Below are positions 1 to 8,325 of a DNA stretch of 64,000 bases, one piece after another. This DNA is from Tropicimonas sp. IMCC34043 (GTDB lineage Bacteria; Pseudomonadota; Alphaproteobacteria; Rhodobacterales; Rhodobacteraceae): contig NZ_QMEK01000001.1 in assembly GCF_003390845.1 (NCBI RefSeq), forward strand, positions 310,001 through 374,000, in the 5' to 3' direction. Position 1 is the stretch's first letter; each line of letters opens with the position of its first letter. Made by a program: the position numbers and the translations under genes. The notes beneath the pieces were generated by a model that was not told the origin of the DNA, did no database searches, and saw only the letters and a program-made list of their open reading frames with translations.

Positions 1-32
1 CGCCAGCGGTTCTGTCTCCGGCGGCCGAATAG
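1..32 (+). CDS. C-terminal end of an upstream gene (possibly CorC/CBS-domain protein)
   Basis: The third plus-strand frame is open from the window edge and ends in TAG at 30-32, six bases before the lnt start; only nine codons are visible, ending Pro-Ala-Ala-Glu. In many alphaproteobacteria a CorC/HlyC-type CBS-domain protein lies directly upstream of lnt, so this is the natural candidate. The identification rests on synteny alone, because the fragment is too short to recognise. Confidence 0.3.
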   Translation, partial: PAVLSPAAE

Positions 33-38
33 GCCTCC

Positions 39-1580
39 ATGATACTTGCGACATCGCAGACGGCCGCGCGCCGCGGCCGGGGGGTGGCCTTTGCCGCCGC
101 TCTGGGGGCAATCGCGGCGACCGGGCAGGCCCCGCTGGGCTGGGCCTGGGTCAGTCTGGCGGCCTGGGCGGTGGCGCTTGGGTCTTTGTCGCGGATCGAG
201 GCGTGGCGGGTGGCAGCATGGCGCGGCTGGGCGCTTGGCGCCGGATACTTCGCTGCGTCGCTTTTCTGGATTGTCGAGCCCTTCATGGTCGATCCGGCGC
301 GCGACGGCTGGATGGCGCCTTTTGCGCTGGTGCTGATGGCGGGGGGACTGGCGCTGTTCTGGGCCGTGGCGAGCGGGCTTGCCATCGGGCTCGGCCGCGG
401 GGCGCGATCGCGGGGGCTGTTGCTGGTGTCGGCCTTTGCCGCGGCCGAGATGCTGCGCTCGGTTGTCTTCACCGGATTCCCCTGGGCGCTGATCGGCCAC
501 ATCTGGATCGGCTGGCCGCAGATGCAGCTTGCGGCCCTCGCGGGCGCCCACGGCCTGACCCTGCTGACGCTGCTGGCCGCCGCGATGCCGGTTCTGTTTG
601 GTCCCAGACGGCTGGTTGCGGGCGTCGTGGCCGGTGCAGCCCTTGCCGCGCTGCCCGCGCTTTTTGCGATGCGCCATGTGCCCGCGGGGGCGGCGGTGCC
701 GGCCGATCCGGCCGTCACGGTGCGGGTGGTGCAGCCCAATGCGGCGCAGCACCTGAAATGGCTGCCCGAGATGATCCCGGTGTTCTTCCAGCGCCAGATC
801 GCGCTGACCGCCGCGCCCCCCGCAGCGGGCGGGCGCCGGCCCGACGTCGTCGTCTGGCCCGAGACGGCGGTGCCCGAGCTTTTGCGCTTTGCCGGCCCGG
901 CCTTTGAGCAGATGGCCGCCGCGGCAGGCGGGGCCGAGGTTGTCGCCGGGGTGCAGCGTCAGGACCAGATCGGGCGCTGGTTCAATTCGCTTGTCGTGCT
1001 GGGGCCGGATGGCGGCGTCACAGCACTCTATGACAAGCACCACCTTGTGCCGTTCGGCGAGTACATGCCGTTCATGGATCTGTTCGCCGGCTGGGGGATC
1101 TTTGGCCTCGCCGCTCAGGACACCGGTGGCTATGCGTCGGGGCCGGGGCCGCAGCTGATCGACCTGAAAGCCGCAGGCACGGCCTTGCCGCTGATCTGCT
1201 ACGAGGCGATCTTTCCCGGCGATATTGCGCGCGCGCCGGGGCGGGCGGACTGGCTGGTGCAGATCACCAACGATTCCTGGTTTGGTTCGCTGTCGGGCCC
1301 CTATCAGCATCTGGCGCTGGCGCGGCTGCGGGCGGTCGAACAGGGATTGCCGCTTGTGCGCTCGGCCCAGACCGGCGTCTCGGCCGTGATCGACCCCTAT
1401 GGGCGCGTGGTGGCCTCGGTGCCGCTCAAGGTCGAGGGCTTTGCCGACGCCGCGCTCGCCGCACCGTTGAAGCCGACACCCTATGTGCGGTTCGGCGACT
1501 GGCCGGCGCGCGTGCTCTGCGCGATGCTGGCACTTTTCGGGCTTGCGCTGCGTCGTTGGCACCCAGGTGTGTGCAGTTGA
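39..1580 (+). CDS. lnt: Apolipoprotein N-acyltransferase
   Basis: This inner-membrane enzyme adds the third acyl chain to the N-terminal cysteine of lipoproteins, the last step of lipoprotein maturation. The 513-residue length is normal for the family. The first ~215 residues are hydrophobic membrane segments, and the rest is a nitrilase-fold domain. The catalytic Glu-Lys-Cys triad is visible as E275 (VWPETAVPE), K333 (YDKHHLVPFGEY) and C387 (LICYEAIFPG). The start is the first ATG, six bases after the preceding stop. The stop codon overlaps the -35 hexamer proposed for metK, so metK probably has its own promoter. Confidence 0.96.
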   Translation: MILATSQTAARRGRGVAFAAALGAIAATGQAPLGWAWVSLAAWAVALGSLSRIEAWRVAAWRGWALGAGYFAASLFWIVEPFMVDPARDGWMAPFALVLMAGGLALFWAVASGLAIGLGRGARSRGLLLVSAFAAAEMLRSVVFTGFPWALIGHIWIGWPQMQLAALAGAHGLTLLTLLAAAMPVLFGPRRLVAGVVAGAALAALPALFAMRHVPAGAAVPADPAVTVRVVQPNAAQHLKWLPEMIPVFFQRQIALTAAPPAAGGRRPDVVVWPETAVPELLRFAGPAFEQMAAAAGGAEVVAGVQRQDQIGRWFNSLVVLGPDGGVTALYDKHHLVPFGEYMPFMDLFAGWGIFGLAAQDTGGYASGPGPQLIDLKAAGTALPLICYEAIFPGDIARAPGRADWLVQITNDSWFGSLSGPYQHLALARLRAVEQGLPLVRSAQTGVSAVIDPYGRVVASVPLKVEGFADAALAAPLKPTPYVRFGDWPARVLCAMLALFGLALRRWHPGVCS

Positions 1581-1605
1581 CCCTGTTGGGGAATGAGCCT
1601 AAGCG
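1577..1605 (+). promoter_or_regulatory. Candidate metK promoter
   Basis: TTGACC (1577-1582) is followed after 17 bases by TAAGCG (1600-1605). The -35 box is good and the -10 box weak. Transcription would begin near 1612, directly before the riboswitch fold. The -35 box overlaps the lnt stop codon. This is a sequence match only. Confidence 0.4.
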
Positions 1606-1615
1606 AAATCCATTC

Positions 1616-1660
1616 CGTCACAACGGCTTCCTGGCGTGACGAGGAATTACCCAACGGAGC
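1616..1660 (+). promoter_or_regulatory. SAM/SAH riboswitch controlling metK
   Basis: Helix P1 is CGTCAC (1616-1621) paired with GTGACG (1636-1641). Its loop carries the conserved AACGGCTTCCTGG (1622-1634), and CAACGGAGC follows at 1652-1660. The GGAGC (1656-1660) is both the metK Shine-Dalgarno and the strand that pairs with GCTTCC (1626-1631) to form the pseudoknot. This matches the compact SAM/SAH class as I remember it from Rhodobacterales metK leaders. Ligand binding should hide the Shine-Dalgarno and shut off translation, giving product feedback on SAM synthesis. Confidence 0.93.
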
Positions 1661-1664
1661 GACC

Positions 1665-2834
1665 ATGCCCAGACAGAACTATGTATTTACCTCTGAATCG
1701 GTGTCAGAGGGGCATCCCGACAAGGTTTGCGACCGTATCTCGGATGCGGTCCTCGATGCCTTCCTCGCCGAGGAAGCGAATGCGCGCGTTGCCTGCGAGA
1801 CTTTTGCCACCAGCGGCATGGTCGTGATCGGCGGGGAGGTCGGGCTGTCCGACCGGGATCGCCTGAAGAGCTTCATGGGCGGGATCGGCCAGATCGCCCG
1901 CGACTGCATTCACGACATCGGCTATGAGCAGGAACATTTCCACTGGAACACCTGCCATGTGCTGAACTTCCTGCACGAGCAGTCGGCACACATTGCCCAG
2001 GGCGTGGATCGCGACGGGGCCGGCGATCAGGGGATCATGTTCGGCTATGCGGTCGATGAAACGCCCGAGCTGATGCCGGCGCCGATCCAGTATGCCCAGG
2101 CGATCCTGCGGCGGCTGGCCGAGGTGCGCAAATCGGGTGCCGAACCGACGCTGCGGCCCGATGCCAAGTCGCAGCTGTCGATCCGCTATGAGGATGGCAA
2201 GCCGGTCGAGGTGACCTCGATCGTGCTGTCGACCCAGCATGCCGACGAGGCGCAGACCTCGGACGATATCCGCGCCATCGTCGAGCCCTATATCCGCGAG
2301 GTGCTTCCCTCGGGCTGGATCACCGAGGCAACCGAATGGTGGGTGAACCCCACGGGCACCTTTGTGATCGGCGGGCCAGACGGCGACGCCGGGCTGACCG
2401 GACGCAAGATCATCGTCGATACCTATGGCGGCGCGGCACCGCATGGCGGCGGCGCCTTTTCGGGCAAGGACCCGACCAAGGTCGACCGCTCGGCGGCCTA
2501 TGCGGCGCGCTATCTTGCCAAGAACGTGGTGGCCGCGGGTCTTGCCAAGCGCTGCGTGATCCAGCTCAGCTATGCCATCGGCGTGGCAAAGCCGCTGTCG
2601 ATCTATGCCGATACCTTCGGCACCGGCGCGGTTGACGAGACGGCGATCGAGCGGGCGCTGGCGCGGGTCATGGACCTGACGCCGAGGGGTATCCGGACAC
2701 ATCTGGATCTGAACCGCCCGATCTATCAGCGCACCGCCGCCTATGGCCATTTCGGGCGCGAACCCGAGGCCGACGGTGGTTTCAGCTGGGAACGGCTGGA
2801 TCTGGCCGAGGCGCTTAAAAAGGCGGTGGTCTGA
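1665..2834 (+). CDS. metK: S-adenosylmethionine synthetase
   Basis: MetK makes S-adenosylmethionine from methionine and ATP in the cytoplasm. The 389-residue protein opens with the family signature [14 protein letters not shown] and carries [16 protein letters not shown] and [16 protein letters not shown]. The open frame extends 24 codons further upstream, but those codons would run through the riboswitch. The ATG at 1665, four bases after the riboswitch-embedded GGAGC, gives the normal N-terminus. Regulation is most likely translational through the SAM/SAH riboswitch. A long spacer rich in hairpins separates it from trmB. Confidence 0.97.
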   Translation: MPRQNYVFTSESVSEGHPDKVCDRISDAVLDAFLAEEANARVACETFATSGMVVIGGEVGLSDRDRLKSFMGGIGQIARDCIHDIGYEQEHFHWNTCHVLNFLHEQSAHIAQGVDRDGAGDQGIMFGYAVDETPELMPAPIQYAQAILRRLAEVRKSGAEPTLRPDAKSQLSIRYEDGKPVEVTSIVLSTQHADEAQTSDDIRAIVEPYIREVLPSGWITEATEWWVNPTGTFVIGGPDGDAGLTGRKIIVDTYGGAAPHGGGAFSGKDPTKVDRSAAYAARYLAKNVVAAGLAKRCVIQLSYAIGVAKPLSIYADTFGTGAVDETAIERALARVMDLTPRGIRTHLDLNRPIYQRTAAYGHFGREPEADGGFSWERLDLAEALKKAVV

Positions 2835-3062
2835 GGCACGCGCCGGCACCTGTCCGGTTGCCCGGAACGCGGTGCCTGAACTGCCTTCCTGCGGGCCTTC
2901 GAACGTGAGGGCGCGATCCCGGCCATGGCGAATTGCCGTGACCGGGGCTCTCCCGCCCGGCCGGCGCCCCCTTGCGGGGGAGCCTCCGGTTGGGCCGGGC
3001 GCGCTTTCGCGCGCGGTCGTGCCGCTTGACGGCGTGGCCCCGGTTTGCGAAACCCGCGCCCC
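2835..3062 (+). other. Hairpin-rich metK-trmB spacer (possible structured RNA)
   Basis: The 228 bases have no convincing reading frame but fold into a chain of strong hairpins. GGCACC (2846-2851) pairs with GGTGCC around an inner TCCGG-TTGC-CCGGA helix. CCCGG and ATGGC pair with GCCGT and CCGGG (about 2917-2948). CCCCC-TTGC-GGGGG and GCGCGC-TTTC-GCGCGC follow (about 2967-3015), then GCCG-CTTGA-CGGC and GGTTT-GCG-AAACC just before trmB. None ends in a T-run, so a simple terminator is unlikely. I cannot match it to tmRNA, RNase P RNA, SRP RNA or 6S RNA. Confidence 0.4.
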
Positions 3063-3776
3063 ATGTCCACCCCCGACTCACCCCCCGCTGCGCCCTGGCG
3101 CAATTTGTATGGCCGCCGCCTGGGCAAGACCCTGCGGGCGAGCCAGCAGACCTATCTGGCCGAGGATCTGACGCGGCTTTCCCCCGGCCCGGTCGACCGG
3201 GAGGCCAACCCCGAACGGCGGCCGCTTGACCTTGATCGGCTGTTCGGCGGGCGTGAGGTCTGGCTCGAGATCGGCTTTGGCGGCGGCGAGCATCTGGTGC
3301 ATCAGGCCGCCGCAAACCCGCAGGCCGGGATCATCGGCGCCGAGGCCTTCATCAACGGGGTGGCGATGCTGCTGGGCAAGATCCGTGCCGCCGGGGTCGA
3401 GAACCTGGCGGTACACCCTGACGATGTCCGCGATCTGTTCGACGTGCTGCCCGAAGCCTCGATCTCGAAGGCCTTCTTGCTTTATCCCGATCCCTGGCCA
3501 AAGGCGCGGCACCACCGGCGGCGGTTTGTGACGCCCGACTATCTTGTGCCCTTGGCGCGGGTGATGCGGCCCGGGGCCGAGCTGCGGGTCGCGACCGATA
3601 TCCCCGATTATGTCCGCCAGACGCTGGAGCAGGTGCCGCAGCATGGCTTTCGCCTGCTCGCCGAACGGCCGGAGGATTGGCTCACGCCTTGGGACGACTG
3701 GATTTCGACCCGCTATGAACGCAAGGCGCTGCGCGAAGGGCGGGTGCCGCAGTATCTGACCTTCCGGCGGGTCTGA
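3063..3776 (+). CDS. trmB: tRNA (guanine-N7-)-methyltransferase
   Basis: TrmB methylates G46 in the variable loop of tRNAs using SAM. The 237-residue protein has the SAM-binding segment LEIGFGGGEHLVHQ and the family motif YPDPWPKARHHRRRF, followed by a C-terminal segment with TRYERKALREGR. I start at the ATG at 3063 (MSTPDSPP). A TTG six codons upstream is also in frame, and neither has a clear Shine-Dalgarno. Its position after metK, whose product it consumes, is common in this order, but the long structured spacer argues against tight co-translation. Confidence 0.95.
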   Translation: MSTPDSPPAAPWRNLYGRRLGKTLRASQQTYLAEDLTRLSPGPVDREANPERRPLDLDRLFGGREVWLEIGFGGGEHLVHQAAANPQAGIIGAEAFINGVAMLLGKIRAAGVENLAVHPDDVRDLFDVLPEASISKAFLLYPDPWPKARHHRRRFVTPDYLVPLARVMRPGAELRVATDIPDYVRQTLEQVPQHGFRLLAERPEDWLTPWDDWISTRYERKALREGRVPQYLTFRRV

Positions 3777-3788
3777 CCTGCCGGAAGG
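3760..3788. terminator. Hairpin between convergent trmB and aldo/keto reductase
   Basis: CCTTCCGGC (3760-3768) pairs perfectly with GCCGGAAGG (3780-3788), and the loop GGGTCTGACCT can itself pair. It overlaps the trmB stop codon and lies between convergent genes, so it may stop transcription in both directions. There is no T-run on either side. Confidence 0.45.
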
Positions 3789-3857
3789 CCAATGGCTGTT
3801 CGGGCACAGCGGGGGTCTTGAACTCGCGCGTGCGCAGCCGCAAGACCGCCATCCGGG

Positions 3858-4688
3858 TCAGAGCAGCCGGAACACCGACGGATCGGGACCGGTCCGCAGC
3901 CCGACGTCGAGCGTGGCGATTGCGGCCATTTCCGCCGCCGTCAGCTCGAAATCGAAAATGTCGAGGTTTTCGGCCTGACGCACCGGGTTGACCGACCGCG
4001 GGATCACCGAATTTCCCAACTGGATGTGCCAGCGCAGGATCACCTGGGCCGGGCTCTTGCCGGTGCGGGCCGCCGCCTCGGCAATCGGCGCTGCTTCGAA
4101 CGAGCGGGCATTGCCAAGCGGCGTCCAGGCCTGACTGACGATCCCGTGGCGGGCATTCGCGGCCCGCAGTTCCGGCTGCTGAAGCGAAGGGTTCAGTTCG
4201 ATCTGGTTGATCACCGGGACCTCGCCGGTCTCGCCCACGATGCGGTCGAGGTGATCGGCGTTGAAGTTCGATACACCGATCGACCGCACCAGCCCCTCGT
4301 CGCGCATCTCGATGAAGGCTTTCCAAGTTTCGACATAGAGGTCTTGCGTCGGCACCGGCCAGTGGATCAGCACCAGATCCAGCTGTTCGACGCCGATGGT
4401 CTTCAGACTGCGTTCCACCGAGGCGCGAGCCTTGGCCTGGCCCTGATCGGGGTTCCAGACCTTGGTGGTGATGAAGACCTCCTCGCGCGGGACGCCCGAG
4501 CGGCGCAGCCCCTCGCCAAGCCCCGCCTCGTTCCCATAGATATAGGCGCCGTCGATCAACCGATAGCCGGTTTCAAGCGCACTTTGCACGATCTCGGCGG
4601 CGGTTTCGGAGGGCACCTGCCAGATGCCGAAGCCGAGCTGCGGGATCGAATGGCCGTCGCGAAGCGGCAGGGTAGGAAGGTCGGTCAT
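3858..4688 (-). CDS. Aldo/keto reductase (2,5-diketo-gluconate reductase type)
   Basis: This predicted cytoplasmic NADPH-dependent carbonyl reductase has 276 residues, and its substrate cannot be read from sequence. The aldo/keto reductase tetrad is complete: D46 (YRLIDGA), Y51 (YIYGNE), K76 (ITTKVWNP) and H109 (LVLIHWP). The SNFN and cofactor-end VIPRSVNPVRQAENLDIF segments place it near the DkgA/DkgB branch. The ATG at 4688 is preceded by AGGAGA at ideal distance; an upstream in-frame start lacks such a site. It stands alone, convergent with trmB and divergent from aroA. Confidence 0.9.
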   Translation of the reverse strand: MTDLPTLPLRDGHSIPQLGFGIWQVPSETAAEIVQSALETGYRLIDGAYIYGNEAGLGEGLRRSGVPREEVFITTKVWNPDQGQAKARASVERSLKTIGVEQLDLVLIHWPVPTQDLYVETWKAFIEMRDEGLVRSIGVSNFNADHLDRIVGETGEVPVINQIELNPSLQQPELRAANARHGIVSQAWTPLGNARSFEAAPIAEAAARTGKSPAQVILRWHIQLGNSVIPRSVNPVRQAENLDIFDFELTAAEMAAIATLDVGLRTGPDPSVFRLL

Positions 4689-4898
4689 GTCTGTCTCCTG
4701 TAATGGCCGCACCGCATGGTGTTACCGGGCGTGGCGGATCCGCGCCCATTAAGTCCGTGGCGGTCGGGGGCCGCAAGGGCATCCGGCGCGAACGCGGCTT
4801 TCCGCCCTATTGCGACGGGTCGGCGGCGCGCACCGCCGCTGGACGCTGGGTCGCGGCTCCTGTAACCGACCGGAAATGACAGGACGAGGAGAACGCCC

Positions 4899-6251
4899 AT
4901 GGGATCGCACGGCACGCCCGAGAAGATGACCGCCCAGAGCGCCGGGCCGTTGACGGGTGTGGCCGAGGTGCCGGGGGACAAGTCGATCTCGCACCGCGCG
5001 CTGATCCTCGGCGCGCTGTGCGTGGGCGAAACCCGGATATCGGGGCTGCTCGAAGGGCAGGACGTTCTCGATACGGCCCGGGCGATGGCGGCCTTCGGGG
5101 CCGGGGTGACCCGGCACGGGCCGGGCGACTGGTCGGTTGACGGCGTTGGGGTCGGCGGCTTTGCCGAGCCCGAGGATGTGATCGACTGCGGCAATTCCGG
5201 CACCGGTGTGCGGCTGATCATGGGGGCGATGGCCACCTGTCCGATCAGCGCGACCTTCACCGGCGATGCCAGCCTGCGCTCGCGCCCGATGGGGCGGGTG
5301 ACCGACCCGCTGGCGCTGTTCGGGGCACGCGCGGTCGGGCGTGCGGGCGGTCGGCTGCCGATGACCATCGTCGGCGCCGAGGATCCGGTGCCCGTGGACT
5401 ATGCAACGCCGGTCGCCTCGGCACAGGTCAAGTCGGCGGTCCTTCTGGCGGGCCTCAATGCGCCGGGGCGGACCGTGGTGACCGAACGCGTCGCAACCCG
5501 CGATCATACCGAGCGGATGCTGCGCGGCTTTGGTGCCGAGGTCGCGGTGGAGGAGGTGGCCTCGGGCCACCGGATCACCCTGACCGGGCGGCCCGAACTT
5601 AAGCCGCAGGTCATTGCGGTGCCGCGCGATCCCTCGTCGGCGGCCTTCCCGGTCTGCGCCGCGCTGATCGTGCCGGGATCGGACGTTCTGGTGCCGAACA
5701 TCGGGCTCAACCCGACTCGCGCCGGGCTGTTCACGACCCTGCAGGAAATGGGCGCGGATCTGAGTTTCGAGAACGAACGCGAGGAGGGCGGCGAGCCGGT
5801 GGCCGACCTGCGGGCAAGGTTCTCGCCCGACATGAAAGGCATCGCCGTGCCGCCCGAACGCGCGGCCTCGATGATCGACGAATACCCGATCCTGTCGGTC
5901 GTCGCGGCCTTTGCCGAGGGCGCGACGGTGATGGCGGGGGTTCACGAATTGCGGGTCAAGGAAAGCGACCGGATCGACGCCATGGCGACCGGGCTGCGCG
6001 CCTGCGGCGTGACGGTGGACGAGACCGAGGACAGCTTCACCGTGCACGGGCAGGGCGCCGGCGGGGTTCCCGGCGGGGCGATCTGTGCCGCAAGGCTCGA
6101 CCACCGCATCGCGATGTCGTTCCTGATCTGCGGTATGGCGGCGAAGAGGCCGGTTTCGGTTGACGATGCCGGGCCGATCGCGACCTCGTTCCCGATCTTC
6201 GTGCCGCTGATGACCGGGCTTGGCGCCGTGTTGACCCGCGACAACGGTTAA
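4899..6251 (+). CDS. aroA: 3-phosphoshikimate 1-carboxyvinyltransferase (EPSP synthase, class II type)
   Basis: AroA joins phosphoenolpyruvate to shikimate-3-phosphate, the sixth step of the shikimate pathway. The 450-residue protein has PGDKSISHR (residues 25-33), [32 protein letters not shown] and [10 protein letters not shown]. These resemble the class II (CP4-like) enzymes more than the enterobacterial form. At the position where CP4 carries tolerance-conferring Ala100, this protein reads C-G-N-S-G-T-G (G101). The start has GAGGAG upstream. The order aroA-cmk-rpsA is a conserved alphaproteobacterial arrangement. Confidence 0.96.
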   Translation: MGSHGTPEKMTAQSAGPLTGVAEVPGDKSISHRALILGALCVGETRISGLLEGQDVLDTARAMAAFGAGVTRHGPGDWSVDGVGVGGFAEPEDVIDCGNSGTGVRLIMGAMATCPISATFTGDASLRSRPMGRVTDPLALFGARAVGRAGGRLPMTIVGAEDPVPVDYATPVASAQVKSAVLLAGLNAPGRTVVTERVATRDHTERMLRGFGAEVAVEEVASGHRITLTGRPELKPQVIAVPRDPSSAAFPVCAALIVPGSDVLVPNIGLNPTRAGLFTTLQEMGADLSFENEREEGGEPVADLRARFSPDMKGIAVPPERAASMIDEYPILSVVAAFAEGATVMAGVHELRVKESDRIDAMATGLRACGVTVDETEDSFTVHGQGAGGVPGGAICAARLDHRIAMSFLICGMAAKRPVSVDDAGPIATSFPIFVPLMTGLGAVLTRDNG

Positions 6252-6334
6252 GGCCCGGGCGGCTTCACCTTGCGGCTCGGCTGCGCTATCAAGGCGTCCA
6301 CGCAAGCGACCCGTGACTGGAAGGATCTTCCGCA

Positions 6335-6979
6335 ATGAGCCTGACTGTTGCCATCGACGGACCCGCCGCGGCCGGCAAGGGCACCATCGCCCGCGCTGTC
6401 GCTGCGCGCTATGGCTTTGCCCATCTCGATACCGGGCTGCTTTATCGGGCCGTGGGGCTGCGGACCCTGCGCGGCGAGGCGGCTGTCGCGGCGGCGAAAT
6501 CGCTGACGCGCGCGGATCTTGCCGACGAGGCATCGCTGCGTGCACCGGACGTGGCCCAGGCCGCAAGCCAGGCCGCGGCGCTGCCCGAGGTGCGCGCAGC
6601 CCTCGTGGATTACCAGCGCGCCTTTGCCCGCCGGCTGGGCGGTGCGGTTCTGGACGGGCGCGACATCGGCACGGTGATCTGCCCCGATGCCGAGGTGAAG
6701 CTGTTCGTGACCGCAACCGATGCGGTGCGTGCCGAGCGGCGGTTCCGGGAGCTTTCGGGCAAGGGACATGCGGTGACATTGCAGGACGTGGCGCTCGATC
6801 TGGCGCGGCGCGACGCCCGCGATGCGGCGCGGGTCACGGCGCCGATGGCACCGGCCGCCGATGCGCTGCAGCTCGACACCAGCGCGATGTCGATCGACGA
6901 GGCGATTGCGGCGGCCGCGCTGCAGGTCGACCGCGCGCTGGCACGGCTGCCAAAGCGTGCCGCGGCCGAGGGGCGATAG
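6335..6979 (+). CDS. cmk: Cytidylate kinase
   Basis: Cmk phosphorylates CMP and dCMP to the diphosphates for nucleic-acid precursor supply. The 214-residue length is typical of the bacterial type. The P-loop is at the N-terminus ([11 protein letters not shown], residues 7-17), followed by [12 protein letters not shown] and the CMP-binding/lid segments [15 protein letters not shown] and RRDARDAAR. It follows aroA by 83 bases on the same strand and is probably co-transcribed. AGGAT lies upstream of the ATG. The usual next gene, rpsA, is displaced by an aldo/keto reductase. Confidence 0.95.
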   Translation: MSLTVAIDGPAAAGKGTIARAVAARYGFAHLDTGLLYRAVGLRTLRGEAAVAAAKSLTRADLADEASLRAPDVAQAASQAAALPEVRAALVDYQRAFARRLGGAVLDGRDIGTVICPDAEVKLFVTATDAVRAERRFRELSGKGHAVTLQDVALDLARRDARDAARVTAPMAPAADALQLDTSAMSIDEAIAAAALQVDRALARLPKRAAAEGR

Positions 6980-7097
6980 GCATTCCGGGCGGGTTGCTGC
7001 CGTCCCGCAATGCGGGCCTTCCCCCAACGCATTTACGCCGCGGTGGTCGGCTGGGGGAAACGAAGAATCGTCCCGAACCCATTGGAAAGATAAAGAC

Positions 7098-8102
7098 ATG
7101 TTGAAGCGCAGGATCGGACGGGATGGGCCCGAGGTCTCGGCCATCGGGATTGGCGCGATGTCCTTCTCCGACGCCTATGGACCGACCGACGAGGCGGCCT
7201 CGCACGCAATTCTGGACCGCGCCATGGCGCGCGGGGTCAGCCATGTCGATACCTCCAACATCTATGGCATGGGCCGGTCCGAGGCGGCGATTGGCAGCTT
7301 TCTGGCCGCAAGGGGACCGGTGGCGCGGGATTTCTTCCACATCGCGACCAAGGCGGGGATCACCCGCGATCCGGACACCGGCGCGCGGAAATTCGACAAT
7401 TCGGCGGCACATCTGACCGCGGAACTCGAGGCCAGCCTGCGGCGGATGGGGATCGAGGCGGTCGATCTGTTCTATGTCCACCGGCGCGACCCTGAAGTGC
7501 CGATCGAGGCGGTGGCCGAGGCGGCGGCGGGTCTTGTGGCCGCCGGAAAGGCCCGCGCGATCGGGTTTTCCGAGATCGCGCCAAGTTCGCTGCGCCGCGC
7601 CGCGGCGGTGCATCCGGTGGCGGCGGTGCAATCGGAATACTCGCTGGCGACACGGTCTCCCGAACTGGGTCTGGTGCAGACTTGCGCCGAGCTTGGTACG
7701 ACTCTGGTGGCGTTCTCGCCGGTCGGACGTTCGATGCTGACCGATGCGCCAATCGATGCCGACAGGATCCCGGGGCTGGCGTTTCTGTCGGCCTGTCCGC
7801 GGTTTCAGGCGCCGAACCATGCCGCCAACATCAAGGCAACGGCGGGCTTTCGGGCGCTGGCGGCCGAGATGGGGCTGCCCGCAGCCGGGCTGGCAGTGGC
7901 CTGGGTGCTGGCGCAGGGCGAGCAGGTGGTGGCGATCCCCGGCACCCGGTCGGTCGCGCATTTCGACGAGCTGCTGACCGGCGCCGGGCGGCGGCTGTCG
8001 GACGAGGATCTCGGGCGGATCGCGGCGGTGCTTCCGGTCGGCTGGGCCCATGGCGACCGCTATTCTGCGGCACAATGGGTCGGACCGGAGCGGTACTGCT
8101 GA
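7098..8102 (+). CDS. Aldo/keto reductase (second family)
   Basis: A 334-residue aldo/keto reductase of the longer AKR11-13-like branch. The tetrad is D51 (HVDTSNIYG), Y56, K85 (IATKAGI) and H128 (LFYVHRRDP). Further family marks are ARAIGFSEIAPSSLRRA, VQSEYSLATRSPE and the C-terminal IPGTRSVAHFDEL. The open frame extends upstream into cmk, but the ATG at 7098 with GGAAAG before it gives the standard N-terminus LKRRIGRDG. The substrate is unknown. It sits between cmk and rpsA, which are usually neighbours. Confidence 0.9.
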   Translation: MLKRRIGRDGPEVSAIGIGAMSFSDAYGPTDEAASHAILDRAMARGVSHVDTSNIYGMGRSEAAIGSFLAARGPVARDFFHIATKAGITRDPDTGARKFDNSAAHLTAELEASLRRMGIEAVDLFYVHRRDPEVPIEAVAEAAAGLVAAGKARAIGFSEIAPSSLRRAAAVHPVAAVQSEYSLATRSPELGLVQTCAELGTTLVAFSPVGRSMLTDAPIDADRIPGLAFLSACPRFQAPNHAANIKATAGFRALAAEMGLPAAGLAVAWVLAQGEQVVAIPGTRSVAHFDELLTGAGRRLSDEDLGRIAAVLPVGWAHGDRYSAAQWVGPERYC

Positions 8103-8135
8103 GAACCGCCGAACCGGGGCTGCGGCGGAACATCC

Positions 8136-8164
8136 TTGCTCTGTGACGGATAAGAGCTTATATG
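8136..8164 (+). promoter_or_regulatory. Candidate rpsA promoter
   Basis: TTGCTC (8136-8141) and TATATG (8159-8164) are separated by exactly 17 bases, in the 223-base gap before rpsA. This would give rpsA its own strong promoter and a leader of about 150 bases, in which I see no known riboswitch. Sequence match only. Confidence 0.45.
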
Positions 8165-8325
8165 GCCGCTGTCACATAAAGAGCGGTCAACGCCGGGATA
8201 CGGGCAGGGTCGGGGCAACCTCCGGCCCTGATTGTTTATCCCGGGCAGACCGATCCGACCAAACCAAAGACCGGCGGAGACAACCGCTCGGCCAGCAAAA
8301 TAGAAACGCAAGGAAAACCGACTGC

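Noticed and set aside
1704-2849. Long minus-strand frame (381 codons) opposite metK
   Set aside because: It mirrors metK, whose product is certain; its amino acid pattern is the antisense of GC-rich codons with no family motif.
2835-3062. Known structural RNA (tmRNA, RNase P, SRP or 6S) in the metK-trmB spacer
   Set aside because: None of the conserved cores that I know for these RNAs can be found; it is reported only as a structured spacer.
4749-6779. 676-codon minus-strand frame opposite aroA and cmk
   Set aside because: Extremely rich in Arg, Pro and Gly with no domains, and it covers two genes that are beyond doubt on the other strand.
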